Source: an uncultured Lachnospiraceae bacterium (GTDB lineage: Bacteria > Bacillota > Clostridia > Lachnospirales > Lachnospiraceae). Taken from it: a stretch of 53,801 nucleotides of DNA. Position 1 is the stretch's first letter, and every line of letters starts with the position of its first letter. The notes under the pieces were generated by a model. That model did not search any database and was not told the DNA's origin. It was given only the letters and a program-made list of their open reading frames with translations. Both the position numbers and the translations under genes were made by a program. Location: assembly GCA_947174495.1 (NCBI GenBank), contig CAMWJC010000014.1, positions 1 through 53,801 of the forward strand, given 5' to 3'. Positions 36,332-45,893 of this stretch are shown in pieces.

Positions 36332-38641
36332 TTATTTCAATTTCCAAATATCTCTGTTATACTCCGCAATGGTCCGGTCAGATGAGAAGAAGCCTGCTTT
36401 TGCAATATTTACAAGCATCATCTTTTTCCATTTCTGGCGATCCTCGTAATCAGCCAGCGCCTGATCCTTCACCTTGATGTAGTCCTCTAAATCAAGCAAA
36501 GTCATAAACCAGTCTTTGCCGATCAGTTCCTTATAAAGACGGTTCAGATTCTCCTTATGCCCTACTTTAAGAGCCTTCTTACTAATAATGAAATCTACAG
36601 CTTCTTTGATCACCGGGCTCTTCTTATAATAATCCTTGGACACATAGTCTGCCTTAGCATAGTGTTCAATGACTGTCTCAGACTTCTCACCGAAAATATA
36701 AATATTATCGTCACCGACAAGTTCATGAATTTCCACATTTGCACCATCTGAGGTTCCCAGCGTAACCGCACCATTTAACATAAATTTCATGTTTCCAGTA
36801 CCGGAAGCTTCCTTGGAGGCAAGTGAAATCTGCTCAGAAATATCACAGGCCGGAATCAGCTTCTCCGCATAGCTTACATTATAATTCTCCACCATAAGAA
36901 CCGTCATATAGGGACTTACATCCGGATCATTATTTACAATCTCCTGAAGGACCAAAAGCAGGTGGATGATATCCTGTGCAATCACGTAGGCAGGAGCCGC
37001 CTTTGCTCCAAAAATGAAATTAATGGGTCTTTGGGGCTTCTTTCCACCCTTGATCTCCAAATATTTGTGAATAATATATAATGCATTCATCTGCTGACGC
37101 TTGTATTCATGAAGTCTCTTAATCTGAATATCAAAAATAGCATCGGGATTCAGATCCACGCCTTCTTTTTCCCTTACATAGGCAGCAAGCTCTTTCTTAC
37201 GGTTCATCTTGATCTGTGCAAGCTGATCAAGAACTTCCTGATCCTCCTGATAATCAAGCAGCTTTTCCAGCTTATCCGCATCCTTCTTAAATCCGTCACC
37301 GATTTTCTCTGCCAGAAAAGCAGAAAGCTCATGATTACAACCAAGCAGCCATCTCCGGAAGGTTATGCCGTTGGTCTTATTATTAAACTTCTCCGGATAA
37401 AGCTTATAAAAAGCATTTAACTCAGTATCCTTTAAAATCTGTGTATGGATAGCCGCCACTCCGTTTACAGAAAAACCGTAGTGAATGTCAATATGAGCCA
37501 TATGCACTTTCTTATCCTTATCAATGATCTGAACCGCAGGGTCCTTATACTTGGCAGCAACCCGCTTATTCAACTCTTTAATGTAAGGTACAAGCTGCGG
37601 AACCACCTTCTCCAGATATTTTAGCGGCCATTTCTCCAACGCTTCCGCCAAAATCGTGTGATTGGTATATGCACAGGTCTGACTCACAACCGCAATCGCT
37701 TCATCCATACTGAATGCTTTTTCCTCCACCAGGATTCGGATCAATTCCGGAATTACCATAGTCGGATGAGTATCGTTGATCTGGATAATGGCATGCTCAT
37801 ACATTTTTCGCAGATCATATTTCTTCTCCTTCATTTCACGGAGAATCAACTGTGCCGCATTGGATACCATAAAATATTGCTGATAGATACGGAGCAGATT
37901 ACCGGCTTCATCGGAATCATCTGGATACAAAAACAAAGTCAGATTCTTCTCAATGGCTTCTTTATCAAAGTCAATCCCTTTCTTAACCAAACTTTCATCA
38001 ACTGATTCAATGTCAAACAAACGAAGCTTATTAACACCGCTGTCATAACCTGCAACATCAATATCATAAAGTCTCGACACTACTTTTCTGTTGCCAAAAT
38101 GTACGTCAAATGTCACATCTGTTTTGGTCAACCATGATTTTTCTTCAATCCAGTCATTCTTTTCCGCTGTCTGCAGCCTGTCTTTAAACTCCTGTTTAAA
38201 AAGACCAAAATGATAATTAAGTCCAATGCCTTCTCCCGGGAATCCTAAAGTTGCAATGGAATCAAGGAAGCATGCTGCAAGTCTCCCTAAACCGCCATTT
38301 CCAAGGGACGGCTCCGGCTCGATTTCTTCAATCACAGAAAGGCTTTTACCTTTGCTTGCCAGAATCTTTTCAACTTTCTCATAAATACCCAGGTTGATCA
38401 GATTATTGGATAAAAGCTTGCCAATCAAAAACTCGGCAGAAATATAATAAATCTTTTTTTCTCCCTCGTTACTGTCTGAAACTGCCATCAGCCGTTTTGC
38501 AAGAATCAGTACCACATAGTAAGTCTCCTGATCCGTCAGCTCTGCAACGCCCTTTCCAAACAGATCCTTTGCAATATCCTCCATCTGCGGTTCCAGGTTG
38601 AGCACCAAAATGTCCTTCTGTAAATTTGTTTGCGCTGCCAT
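36332..38641 (-). CDS. glgP: Glycogen / alpha-glucan phosphorylase
   Basis: A 769-residue GT35 phosphorylase that releases glucose 1-phosphate from glycogen or maltodextrin. The pyridoxal-phosphate site is in [19 protein letters not shown], and the entry loop begins [20 protein letters not shown]. It is shorter than animal enzymes and close to bacterial GlgP/MalP. AGGAGGAG precedes the ATG. The LacI-family gene directly upstream and the palindrome inside its promoter suggest sugar-dependent repression. Confidence 0.96.
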   Translation of the reverse strand: MAAQTNLQKDILVLNLEPQMEDIAKDLFGKGVAELTDQETYYVVLILAKRLMAVSDSNEGEKKIYYISAEFLIGKLLSNNLINLGIYEKVEKILASKGKSLSVIEEIEPEPSLGNGGLGRLAACFLDSIATLGFPGEGIGLNYHFGLFKQEFKDRLQTAEKNDWIEEKSWLTKTDVTFDVHFGNRKVVSRLYDIDVAGYDSGVNKLRLFDIESVDESLVKKGIDFDKEAIEKNLTLFLYPDDSDEAGNLLRIYQQYFMVSNAAQLILREMKEKKYDLRKMYEHAIIQINDTHPTMVIPELIRILVEEKAFSMDEAIAVVSQTCAYTNHTILAEALEKWPLKYLEKVVPQLVPYIKELNKRVAAKYKDPAVQIIDKDKKVHMAHIDIHYGFSVNGVAAIHTQILKDTELNAFYKLYPEKFNNKTNGITFRRWLLGCNHELSAFLAEKIGDGFKKDADKLEKLLDYQEDQEVLDQLAQIKMNRKKELAAYVREKEGVDLNPDAIFDIQIKRLHEYKRQQMNALYIIHKYLEIKGGKKPQRPINFIFGAKAAPAYVIAQDIIHLLLVLQEIVNNDPDVSPYMTVLMVENYNVSYAEKLIPACDISEQISLASKEASGTGNMKFMLNGAVTLGTSDGANVEIHELVGDDNIYIFGEKSETVIEHYAKADYVSKDYYKKSPVIKEAVDFIISKKALKVGHKENLNRLYKELIGKDWFMTLLDLEDYIKVKDQALADYEDRQKWKKMMLVNIAKAGFFSSDRTIAEYNRDIWKLK

Positions 38642-38680
38642 AATCTCCTCCTATTTAAAATGAATCCTTTCGTTTTCTTG

Positions 38681-38710
38681 AGTGTATCACAAGAAAAACG
38701 TTTTCCGCAA
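38681..38710 (-). promoter_or_regulatory. glgP promoter with LacI-type operator in the spacer
   Basis: Minus strand TTGCGG (38705-38710), 18-bp spacer, TACACT (38681-38686). The spacer holds GGAAAACGTTTTTC (38693-38706), centred on AAAACGTTTT, a CG-centred palindrome typical of LacI/CcpA family sites. Binding would block RNA polymerase. Confidence 0.65.
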
Positions 38711-38717
38711 GTATTTT

Positions 38718-39707
38718 TCAACAGATAATATCTTCGTATTTCATTCTTATTAATGTATGCTCCATCTGAACGTTCCGCCCCTTCTCTCCGCTCATCAAAA
38801 GCTGCAATTCCTCCATCGATCTTTGGGATATTCCCGCAAAATCCTGCCCTACCGTATTCATCTGCTTTCCCACATATCCCATCAAAATAATACCATCAAA
38901 TCCACATACCGGTCTGAAAATATCCATTTCGGTCAATGCTTTCATCGCTCCGATGGCCATCAGATCTGAAGCACACACCACTGCATCTTTATTTTTTGCA
39001 TACCGCATAGTAATGTTCCTTGCCTGCAGTTCCGAAAATTCGCCATTTCTGACCATAACAGTCAATTCAAGATCCTTTGCCAAATCTTCCATTCCCTTCA
39101 GACGTTCATCAGAAACGTAGCCATTTCTCTTGCCCGCTATATACAAAATTCTTTTACAATTATTTTCCTCTATAGTTTTCTTTGCCACATCATACTGTGC
39201 CCTGCGATGGTCAATCCATACCGATGAGGTGCTTTCATTAACCAAAGGTGCATCCACCACCACACATTTAAACTTTTGGCTCGCCACAAGTCCATGCAGT
39301 ACTTTATCTTCCTTGGATACACCATAGATAATGATTCCAGTTATACTTTGTGACTGAAGATACCGGATAAGCTCTTCCGTCGTTTTATTCTTAAACATAA
39401 AGAAAAAAAGTGTTATCACATCTAAGTTTAACTCCATTGCCTTATTAATGGCGCCGGAAATATACTGCAGCCCGATTTCGTCAATTGCCTGTGTTTTTTC
39501 ATTCAAATTAATCAAAAGCGCCACACGTCCTGCCTGCTTAGAAGAAAGTGCTGCTGCCACTGAATTGGGGACAAAATTAAGCTCTTCCACAGCCCTGGCC
39601 ACTCTTACTTTCATTTCTTCACTTACATTCGGATAATTATTGAGCACCTTTGATACCGTTGAGATCGCCACTCCCGCATGCTTTGCCACATCTTTAATTG
39701 ATATCAT
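38718..39707 (-). CDS. LacI-family transcription regulator
   Basis: A 329-residue repressor. The N-terminal helix-turn-helix and hinge are ISIKDVAKHAGVAISTVSKV with AVEELNFVPNSVAAAL. The rest is a periplasmic-binding-protein-like effector domain (residues 60-329; GRVALLINLNEKTQAIDEIG). It ends 76 bp before glgP and most likely controls it through the AAAACGTTTT palindrome; it could also be a CcpA-like global regulator, but the local operator favours a dedicated role. ATG at 39707. Confidence 0.92.
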   Translation of the reverse strand: MISIKDVAKHAGVAISTVSKVLNNYPNVSEEMKVRVARAVEELNFVPNSVAAALSSKQAGRVALLINLNEKTQAIDEIGLQYISGAINKAMELNLDVITLFFFMFKNKTTEELIRYLQSQSITGIIIYGVSKEDKVLHGLVASQKFKCVVVDAPLVNESTSSVWIDHRRAQYDVAKKTIEENNCKRILYIAGKRNGYVSDERLKGMEDLAKDLELTVMVRNGEFSELQARNITMRYAKNKDAVVCASDLMAIGAMKALTEMDIFRPVCGFDGIILMGYVGKQMNTVGQDFAGISQRSMEELQLLMSGEKGRNVQMEHTLIRMKYEDIIC

Positions 39708-39741
39708 AATCAAACCAACTTTCCATTTATGACCGCATAGG

Positions 39742-39768
39742 AAAATCCAGAGCTTCCTCTGGATTTTT
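39742..39768 (-). terminator. Terminator of the CheX/CheY-like operon
   Basis: AAATCCAGAG-GAAG-CTCTGGATTT hairpin with T tracts, 5 bp after the cheY-like stop. It separates that operon from the LacI gene. Confidence 0.85.
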
Positions 39769-39772
39769 CTGT

Positions 39773-40132
39773 CTATTTTAATACTTTTGAAATAACATCC
39801 TTTACATCATCCGGCTCATAAGGCTTTGTGATGAATTCTACTGCCCCATGCTTAATCGCCTGAATCATCTTTTCCTTTTGTCCTGCTGCCGTGATCATCA
39901 CAACAAGTGCATCCTCATTGCACTTTTTGATAAGCTGAAGTGCCTCAATTCCATCTAACTTCGGCATGGTGATATCCAGGGTGACCAAATCCGGCTTAAG
40001 TTCTTTATATTTCAGATAGCCATCTTCTCCATCCACACCCTCTCCAATGATTGTATGTCCGGCAGTCTCCAAGATTTCTCTTAGAATCTTTCGCGATGTT
40101 CTTGAATCATCTACAATCAAAATATCTGCCAT
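39773..40132 (-). CDS. cheY: CheY-like single-domain response regulator
   Basis: A 119-residue receiver domain. Acidic pocket D8-D9, phosphoacceptor D53 (LDITMPKLDG), T in MITAAGQ and K in FITKPYEP. Closest in style to CheY of the Thermotoga/clostridial kind, which binds the flagellar switch, but single-domain receivers also serve other systems. It follows the CheX-like gene by 12 bp, so a phosphatase-receiver pair is likely. Confidence 0.88.
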   Translation of the reverse strand: MADILIVDDSRTSRKILREILETAGHTIIGEGVDGEDGYLKYKELKPDLVTLDITMPKLDGIEALQLIKKCNEDALVVMITAAGQKEKMIQAIKHGAVEFITKPYEPDDVKDVISKVLK

Positions 40133-40144
40133 ACTTTATGCCTC

Positions 40145-41032
40145 CTACTCCATTTCTATTTTTTGATCTATTGCTGCTGCTAAATGGATTTTCTGCCCCA
40201 AAATATGCAGGGGAACAACTATCATTTCCTCACTTCCGATTCCGCTGATCTGATCTGAAAACTCTGGCGGATACAATTCCATGGATACTCCCCCTTGACT
40301 AAGTGCTGTCGCATACAGACCATTGATACAATTTAAAAGCTCCCCGATTGCATCCAAAGCATCCATATTGACTTCCGGGAAATCTTCTTTTCCAAAAACG
40401 GAGGCAGCCGGAAGTAGTGCCTGTCCCTCGCCAGTCATAGCACAGGTAACGTTGTGCTCACCCTCAACAAACTGAATCGCACCGTTATCTGCATCACACT
40501 GCTTTGCCAGGTATCCCTTTTCCAAATAAATATCAGAATCAACACAACGGATCAACGTACGGATTGCTGTTCCGATCAAATTTAAGTATTTTTCTCCTTC
40601 AATTGGCATATACAGCGGAAGAATCCGATCCACGTCATTACTTTTCAAATCTTCCATGTCAGAGTAGGTGAAATTATGGTCTCTTTGAAAATCTATCATG
40701 TACTGCTCGAGCTGCTCGATAGTCAACAAGTCCTGATTTTCAAGGGTCTGGGCAAATATCAGATAGGCATTTCCCTGCTTCTTTAACAGCGCTTCTACCT
40801 GCCCTTCCGTCAGATATCCTTTTTCAATCGCTATATCACCAAAGCGCTTATCCATCACTGTCTGTAGTCTATTGACCTTATCAGTCTCTTCCTGTGTCAT
40901 CAGACCTTCCGCAACCGCGATCAGACCTAATTTCACTCTTACTTTCCGCTGTTCTCTTATTAGATCCTTAAACTGCTCCAGAGTAATCACATTGTTCTCT
41001 ACCAGATAGTTTCCCACGATATTTGACACCAT
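40145..41032 (-). CDS. CheX-like protein with N-terminal helical domain
   Basis: A 295-residue protein. Residues 1-135 are helical with repeated modules (VITLEQFKDLIREQ, YLTEGQVEALLKKQG, LLTIEQLEQYM), similar to the small helical repeats seen in GspE/PilB N-terminal regions. Residues 140-295 resemble CheX/CheC phosphatases: DAIGELLNCINGLYATALS near residue 235 matches the E-x-x-N catalytic helix. Such proteins remove phosphate from CheY, encoded next. ATG 41032 chosen because GGAGGG fits it better than the earlier ATG at 41041. Confidence 0.8.
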   Translation of the reverse strand: MVSNIVGNYLVENNVITLEQFKDLIREQRKVRVKLGLIAVAEGLMTQEETDKVNRLQTVMDKRFGDIAIEKGYLTEGQVEALLKKQGNAYLIFAQTLENQDLLTIEQLEQYMIDFQRDHNFTYSDMEDLKSNDVDRILPLYMPIEGEKYLNLIGTAIRTLIRCVDSDIYLEKGYLAKQCDADNGAIQFVEGEHNVTCAMTGEGQALLPAASVFGKEDFPEVNMDALDAIGELLNCINGLYATALSQGGVSMELYPPEFSDQISGIGSEEMIVVPLHILGQKIHLAAAIDQKIEME

Positions 41033-41055
41033 AGCGCTCATCCCTCCTATGCAAA

Positions 41056-41084
41056 ATCATATAATATTTTCCATATTTAGTCAA
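41056..41084 (-). promoter_or_regulatory. Promoter of the CheX/CheY-like operon
   Basis: Minus strand TTGACT (41079-41084), 17-bp spacer, TATGAT (41056-41061), 24 bp before the start codon. Confidence 0.7.
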
Positions 41085-41086
41085 GA

Positions 41087-41150
41087 AAATAGCCAGCCTC
41101 CATGGCATGTCCTCCATTAGGAGGACACCCAAAGAAAGCCGGCCTGCATT
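41087..41150 (-). terminator. Terminator of the phosphofructokinase gene
   Basis: Minus strand GCCGGC and GCTGGC close an outer stem around a perfect TGTCCTCC-TAAT-GGAGGACA hairpin (41108-41127), followed by TATTTTC. Lies 10 bp after the stop. Confidence 0.55.
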
Positions 41151-41158
41151 ACAATTGT

Positions 41159-42388
41159 TTATTTTCTAACCAAATGGCGCGGTACACCATTTACAAAAAT
41201 AGGAAGAAGTTCGCCCATGATAAGAGGTCTTGCATACTTAATATAGCCATCATTCAAGCCGCATCCATCCTCTGTAATCCACTCAGCGGGTACTGGTCTC
41301 TCAACATTGGCAATAGCATGAATGTCATATGCGCTTGTCCCACACTGATAAGGATCATCACCATTTCTGTCCAGTGTAATCATCATACCGGTCTTTCCAT
41401 CCTCTGCTGCCATAACAGCGTCATGTCCAACCTGGAATGCTTCATTGATATCAGTAAGAGAAGCAAGGTGTGTTGCCGCTCTCTGAAGTGTTGAGAACTC
41501 AATTGCTCTTGTCTTTAATCCTGTCTCCTCAGCAATCTTCTGTGCCAGATAAGCTGCTGTACCGGACATCTGCTTATGACCAAACGCATCCACTGCTACA
41601 TTTTCATTAGCCAGCTCGCATACATAACGTCCGTCTGCAATATGAATACCCTCTGAAACTGCAATAACAACAGAAGACTTTGTCTCTGCAAGATGTTTTA
41701 CTTTTGCCATAAATGCATCCATATCAAATACCTTCTCCGGAAGGTAGATTGCATCTGCACCGTTGCAGTCGTCACCCTTTGCCAGTGCTGCTGCTGCCGT
41801 AAGCCAGCCTGCATTACGTCCCATGATCTCTACAATACAGATAGTAGGTTTCTTAGCACCAAAGGACTCGTTATCACGAATTACTTCCTTTAAGCTGGTT
41901 GCAATATATTTTGCTGCGCTGCCATATCCGGGACAGTGATCCGTTACAGGCAGATCATTGTCAATAGTTTTGGGAACGCCCATAAATCTCTGTGTTTTGC
42001 CATGAGCTGCCGCATAATCGGATAACATCTTTACAGTATCCATGGAATCATTTCCACCGGCATAAAACAGACATTCAATATCATGCTTCTCCATGATCTC
42101 AAATACTTTCTCGTATACATCCTCATGTCCCTCAATCTTGGGCATTTTAAAACGGCATGAGCCTAAAAATGCGGAAGGAGTTCTCTTTAACAATTCGATT
42201 CCTGTAGGATCGTCAAGATACTCTTCCAGCTCAATCATTTTGTCCTCTAAAAATCCTTCAATACCATGAACCATACCGTATACTTTCTTAACGCCAAGCT
42301 TCTTTGCTGCTGCGTATACACCTGCTACAGATGAGTTGATTACGGCTGTAGGTCCGCCAGACTGTCCAACTACAATATTACCTTTCAT
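41159..42388 (-). CDS. pfp: PPi-dependent 6-phosphofructokinase
   Basis: A 409-residue phosphofructokinase. The nucleotide-site signature reads GGNDS (111-115), with Asp at the fourth place where ATP enzymes have Gly, and K140 precedes TIDND. Both are marks of pyrophosphate-dependent enzymes, which phosphorylate fructose 6-phosphate reversibly. MGRNAGWLTAA is also present. GGAGG precedes ATG 42388. It has its own promoter. Confidence 0.94.
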   Translation of the reverse strand: MKGNIVVGQSGGPTAVINSSVAGVYAAAKKLGVKKVYGMVHGIEGFLEDKMIELEEYLDDPTGIELLKRTPSAFLGSCRFKMPKIEGHEDVYEKVFEIMEKHDIECLFYAGGNDSMDTVKMLSDYAAAHGKTQRFMGVPKTIDNDLPVTDHCPGYGSAAKYIATSLKEVIRDNESFGAKKPTICIVEIMGRNAGWLTAAAALAKGDDCNGADAIYLPEKVFDMDAFMAKVKHLAETKSSVVIAVSEGIHIADGRYVCELANENVAVDAFGHKQMSGTAAYLAQKIAEETGLKTRAIEFSTLQRAATHLASLTDINEAFQVGHDAVMAAEDGKTGMMITLDRNGDDPYQCGTSAYDIHAIANVERPVPAEWITEDGCGLNDGYIKYARPLIMGELLPIFVNGVPRHLVRK

Positions 42389-42469
42389 TTTTCCTCCATT
42401 CTGCCGCCTTAGCGGCTTACACATACGGACTTATTTACAAGCAGCCTTCCTGCTGCCTGCACAATCACG

Positions 42470-42498
42470 ATTATAACAAACTTTACCAGTGAAAACAA
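42470..42498 (-). promoter_or_regulatory. Promoter of pfp
   Basis: Minus strand TTGTTT (42493-42498), 17-bp spacer, TATAAT (42470-42475), about 80 bp before the start. Confidence 0.7.
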
Positions 42499-42502
42499 TT
42501 GT

Positions 42503-43873
42503 TTATTTAATCTTTTGCAAAGTCTCCTTCGAAACAATCTTTTTAATATTCAGTAAAAACAGCATTGCAGCCATAGTTGCCGAAAGCACATCGGATATAG
42601 GTTCTGCATAATAAATTCCCATAACACCAAACTTAAGCGGCAATATCAGCGCCAATGGAACCAACAGAATCACCTTGCGGAATATAGCGATAAAGAAGGA
42701 TATCTTCGCCTGTCCCAATGCCAGAAAGGTAGGCTGAATCCCCTGCTGAAGTCCAAAAACCAACATCCCACACATAAAAATGGGCATCATCTGCTCCACC
42801 AGGCGGATCAACGCTGCATCGTTTGTGAACATCCCTGCAAAAAATCCCGGGAAAATGATAATGAGAATCGTCGCTGATGCTGAAAACAGAAAACAACTGG
42901 TAATCATGCTGCGATATAATTTCTTTACCCTGTCAAAATTACCAGCCCCGAAATTATAACTGATAATTGGCTGCACACCCTGTGTAAAACCGCCCAACGG
43001 CGCTGCATACATTTGCATCACGCTTTGCATAATAGTCAGGGAACCCACATAAATATCTCCGCCGTACCTTTGTAATCCGCTGTTCAGTACAACGCTGATC
43101 AGGCTTTCCGTAGCCCGCATGATAAAGGGGGAAACGCCCAGCGCCATAACACTTCCGATAATATGCAGATCCGGTTTCATCGCCTCCGGTTTTATGGTAA
43201 GAGAGGAACGTTTACTGATCAGAAATCCCACTGTCCACAACGCGCTTAATGCCTGTGAGATCACGGTTGCTCTTGCTGCCCCCTTTACCCCCATCTGAAA
43301 CCCGAAAATAAAGATCGGATCAAGGATAATATTGACAGCGGCACCGATCAAAACCGCAATCATTGCAATCCGTGACTGTCCCTGGGAAATGATAAAGGCA
43401 TTCAAGCCCAGCGCCAACTCCACAAAAATGGTACCCAGCAGATAAATAGAAATGTAGTCTACCGCATATGGAATCGTGGCATCACTGGCTCCGAATAGAT
43501 ATAGCAGAGGCTTTTCAAAAGCATAAAAGAATCCCATCAACAACAGCGAAAAGAAAAGCAGCATAGAAACACCATTTCCAAGGATTTTTTCTGCCCGCTT
43601 TCTGTCACCTTTTCCAAGCCATATGGAAGCTAGCGGTGCTCCGCCCGCCCCTGCAAAAGCGGAAAATGCGGATATCAACGTAATGATCGGAAAAGTGACT
43701 CCCACTCCCGTCAGTGCCTCCATACCCACACCTTCAATATGTCCAATATAAATTCTGTCCACTATGTTATATAAAATATTTATGACCTGTGCCACGATAG
43801 AGGGCACTGCCATACCGATCATCAATCTACCGATGGGTTCCGTTCCCATCCGCTTTTCTTTGTCCTGCTGCAT
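42503..43873 (-). CDS. MATE-family multidrug exporter
   Basis: A 456-residue protein with twelve hydrophobic helices in two similar halves (PIGRLMIGMAVPSIVAQVIN at the N terminus). These exporters use sodium or proton gradients to expel cationic drugs or metabolites; DinF/NorM-like clostridial branch. Substrate unknown. A terminator-like hairpin sits in its leader, 30 bp before the start, so expression may depend on readthrough or a promoter in the 25 bp between. Confidence 0.93.
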   Translation of the reverse strand: MQQDKEKRMGTEPIGRLMIGMAVPSIVAQVINILYNIVDRIYIGHIEGVGMEALTGVGVTFPIITLISAFSAFAGAGGAPLASIWLGKGDRKRAEKILGNGVSMLLFFSLLLMGFFYAFEKPLLYLFGASDATIPYAVDYISIYLLGTIFVELALGLNAFIISQGQSRIAMIAVLIGAAVNIILDPIFIFGFQMGVKGAARATVISQALSALWTVGFLISKRSSLTIKPEAMKPDLHIIGSVMALGVSPFIMRATESLISVVLNSGLQRYGGDIYVGSLTIMQSVMQMYAAPLGGFTQGVQPIISYNFGAGNFDRVKKLYRSMITSCFLFSASATILIIIFPGFFAGMFTNDAALIRLVEQMMPIFMCGMLVFGLQQGIQPTFLALGQAKISFFIAIFRKVILLVPLALILPLKFGVMGIYYAEPISDVLSATMAAMLFLLNIKKIVSKETLQKIK

Positions 43874-43900
43874 AGTTATCTCCCGGCTTTCTTATCATAT

Positions 43901-43927
43901 AAAAAAGAATCCTGCTTGCAGGATTCT
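43901..43927 (-). terminator. Terminator just upstream of the MATE gene
   Basis: AGAATCCTGC-AA-GCAGGATTCT followed by TTTTTT on the minus strand. It would end a transcript coming through structured repeat C from the PadR operon, or act as an attenuator of the MATE gene. Confidence 0.8.
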
Positions 43928-44010
43928 CCGCCTGCGGCGAACCGCGCTTCTTACAATTTACATTATAGCAAAGCAGTTATTTGTGTTCAAGACTTATCTC
44001 ACCCACTAAG

Positions 44011-44437
44011 TTAACGTTTAGTTAGGGAATGCGTATGTGAAACGGCCGCACAGAATAAAATAAATCCTACGTCACCACGCTTGATAAAGCGTGCGCGAAT
44101 TGGTTCCTTAAGGATTTATTTTATTCTGTGCTGGGTTGTTGAATGACGCAAAGCACAACTGGCAACTTCACTAAGGTCGAAAGTTCCACTTTTTAACAAA
44201 TAGCCAGACAGTGGGTTGGGCGGCTATAGTGGAGTTTTTAGCAGGTTTTCTGTTAGCCAATAATTTAACCCGGATAGAAATCAAATTCTTTAGGAGCCCT
44301 TTAAAAAGCGTCAGCACTTAGTGAGGTTTTTTCGAACTTAGTGCTGCTACGCTTTTTATAGAACGAGAGTGGGGCGACGTAGAATTTGATTCTATCCGGG
44401 TTTTCATATTTCTATTTGAAACTAAGCTAAACGTTAA
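44011..44437 (-). mobile_element. Structured repeat, copy C (complete, 427 bp)
   Basis: Complete copy with perfect inverted ends TTAACGTTTAG (44011-44021) and CTAAACGTTAA (44427-44437). In plus-strand order: hairpin 2 with a perfect 20-bp stem (44049-44068 with 44111-44130) and inner CACGCTT-gata-AAGCGTG; a central region; hairpin 1 (44267-44288 with 44382-44402) with inner AAAAAGCGT/ACGCTTTTT and CAGCAC/GTGCTG. Opposite orientation to copy B. It occupies most of the 577-bp gap between the MATE gene and the PadR operon's last gene, ending 13 bp from that stop. No coding potential. Confidence 0.92.
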
Positions 44438-44450
44438 TTTTGCAATGCTG

Positions 44451-45281
44451 TTATTCCAACGTAATAAACCCATAGTTTGCCCTACCGTTCTCCCAGATTC
44501 CCGTCACATCATACACATAACCTGCTGTGACACCGGTAAGCACAAACTCTCCATCCTTTTTCTCAACAACAACGCTCTCACCTTCCGGTATATTCTCTGT
44601 CCCCAGAAGTTCGGAATCATAGCGAACCACTTCCACCTCATCAGGCATCTGAGAAAAATACAGTGTAATATCCAAAGGCTCCGTAATTTTTACATCCGCC
44701 AATTCCTCTCCTATTTTCCACTGCAGCACATGTGCCGCGTCCGCCACTACCGCATTGCTTAAATAATCTTTGTCAATATAAACCCATTCATATCCGCCCC
44801 GGTTCACCATCACAGTAACGGATGCCAGATCCGTAGTGTATCCCAGATTCATGGTAGGCGGCTCTGCCGGATCCGGCTCTGTATATATTTCGTCCACCAG
44901 ATTCTGATAAGCATCGGCATCCGATGGATTCCCCTGCTTTATCACCTCCATCTTCGTGACCCCCGGATACTGTCCCGGATATGATTCCAGCATAATTCCG
45001 TTTCCGTAGATCTTTACCACATTCCCTTTCTCCAGCTGCTCCTGCGTAATTTTATTTCCATTAATATCATAAATTTTCTCTGGGAATGTGACAGTAAAAA
45101 CTCCTGCCTGTTCGCTTACAAAGATATAACCTCCTTCACCAAAAGGAATGTACATTGCCGTGATTGCTCCCTGTTCCATATCCGCCTTACCGCCTTTTCC
45201 CAAAAACATCCATATAAATACGCCTGCCAAAATCAAAATAATTACTACGATAATACTAATCAATCCTGTTTTCTTATTCAT
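44451..45281 (-). CDS. Single-span membrane protein of unknown function
   Basis: A 276-residue protein. A short cytoplasmic end and one membrane helix (ISIIVVIILILAGVFIWMFL, residues 8-27) anchor an extracytoplasmic region. That region seems to contain two small beta domains, residues 40-110 (AITAMYIPFGEGGYIFVSEQ) and 170-276. It is the last gene of the PadR operon, 10 bp after padR. I do not recognise a named family. Context suggests an envelope protein induced with the Fe-S membrane protein and the lipoprotein. Confidence 0.8.
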   Translation of the reverse strand: MNKKTGLISIIVVIILILAGVFIWMFLGKGGKADMEQGAITAMYIPFGEGGYIFVSEQAGVFTVTFPEKIYDINGNKITQEQLEKGNVVKIYGNGIMLESYPGQYPGVTKMEVIKQGNPSDADAYQNLVDEIYTEPDPAEPPTMNLGYTTDLASVTVMVNRGGYEWVYIDKDYLSNAVVADAAHVLQWKIGEELADVKITEPLDITLYFSQMPDEVEVVRYDSELLGTENIPEGESVVVEKKDGEFVLTGVTAGYVYDVTGIWENGRANYGFITLE

Positions 45282-45291
45282 ATTTTTCTCC

Positions 45292-45882
45292 TTACTCCTT
45301 CCTAGGGACATTTTTCCGAAATTCTTCCGGGAAAATGTCCTTAAAGTTTTCTAGAAATTCCTTTGCTTCCCTGCACCACTCTAAGTATGCACAATAAGTT
45401 TTAATTCCAAACTCCACAGTGAGAAGATAATATTTATGAGTATCATCATCCTTGAGACATTCTTTCAAACCTCTTTCCGCTTCCAGAAGATATTCCATCT
45501 CTTTTTCCATCTTCTCCCGAAAAGCCTCAATATGTGCTATTGTCTGGGCTTCTCCCTGTTCATTCCCAAAAAACAGTTTCAAAAGAGTCTCATAACGAAT
45601 CTCATCCCGTTCAGCTGGCTGCTTCAGCCACTTCTTCAAATATTCCCTTCCAGCCTCGGTGATCGCATAGATTTGTTTATTTCTTTTATTTTCGCTGCAT
45701 TCCTCCCGAACTGCAAGTCCCTGCCTCACCAATTCACTTAAGGTCGGGTAAATACTTCCGTAGCTTGCCCCCCAGAAATACTTTAAGGTGGTATCCATCC
45801 GCTTTTTTATTTCATAACCGGTCAGATCTTCATGACTTAACAGCCCTAAAATCACACAGTCCAACTTTTTTTCCGTTGCCAT
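45292..45882 (-). CDS. PadR-family transcription regulator
   Basis: A 196-residue repressor. The winged-helix domain spans residues 1-85 (DCVILGLLSHEDLTGYEIKK, ASYGSIYPTLSEL), followed by a helical dimerisation domain characteristic of PadR subfamily 2 (Vir-type C terminus). It lies inside a four-gene operon whose promoter carries two identical inverted sites, so autoregulation is likely. Effector unknown. Confidence 0.93.
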   Translation of the reverse strand: MATEKKLDCVILGLLSHEDLTGYEIKKRMDTTLKYFWGASYGSIYPTLSELVRQGLAVREECSENKRNKQIYAITEAGREYLKKWLKQPAERDEIRYETLLKLFFGNEQGEAQTIAHIEAFREKMEKEMEYLLEAERGLKECLKDDDTHKYYLLTVEFGIKTYCAYLEWCREAKEFLENFKDIFPEEFRKNVPRKE

Positions 45883-45893
45883 TGTCTCTCCTT

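Noticed and set aside
44011-44437. Integron attC site
   Set aside because: Size (427 bp), two hairpins, core-gene neighbours and absence of an integrase do not fit attC sites, although the position after stop codons is similar.
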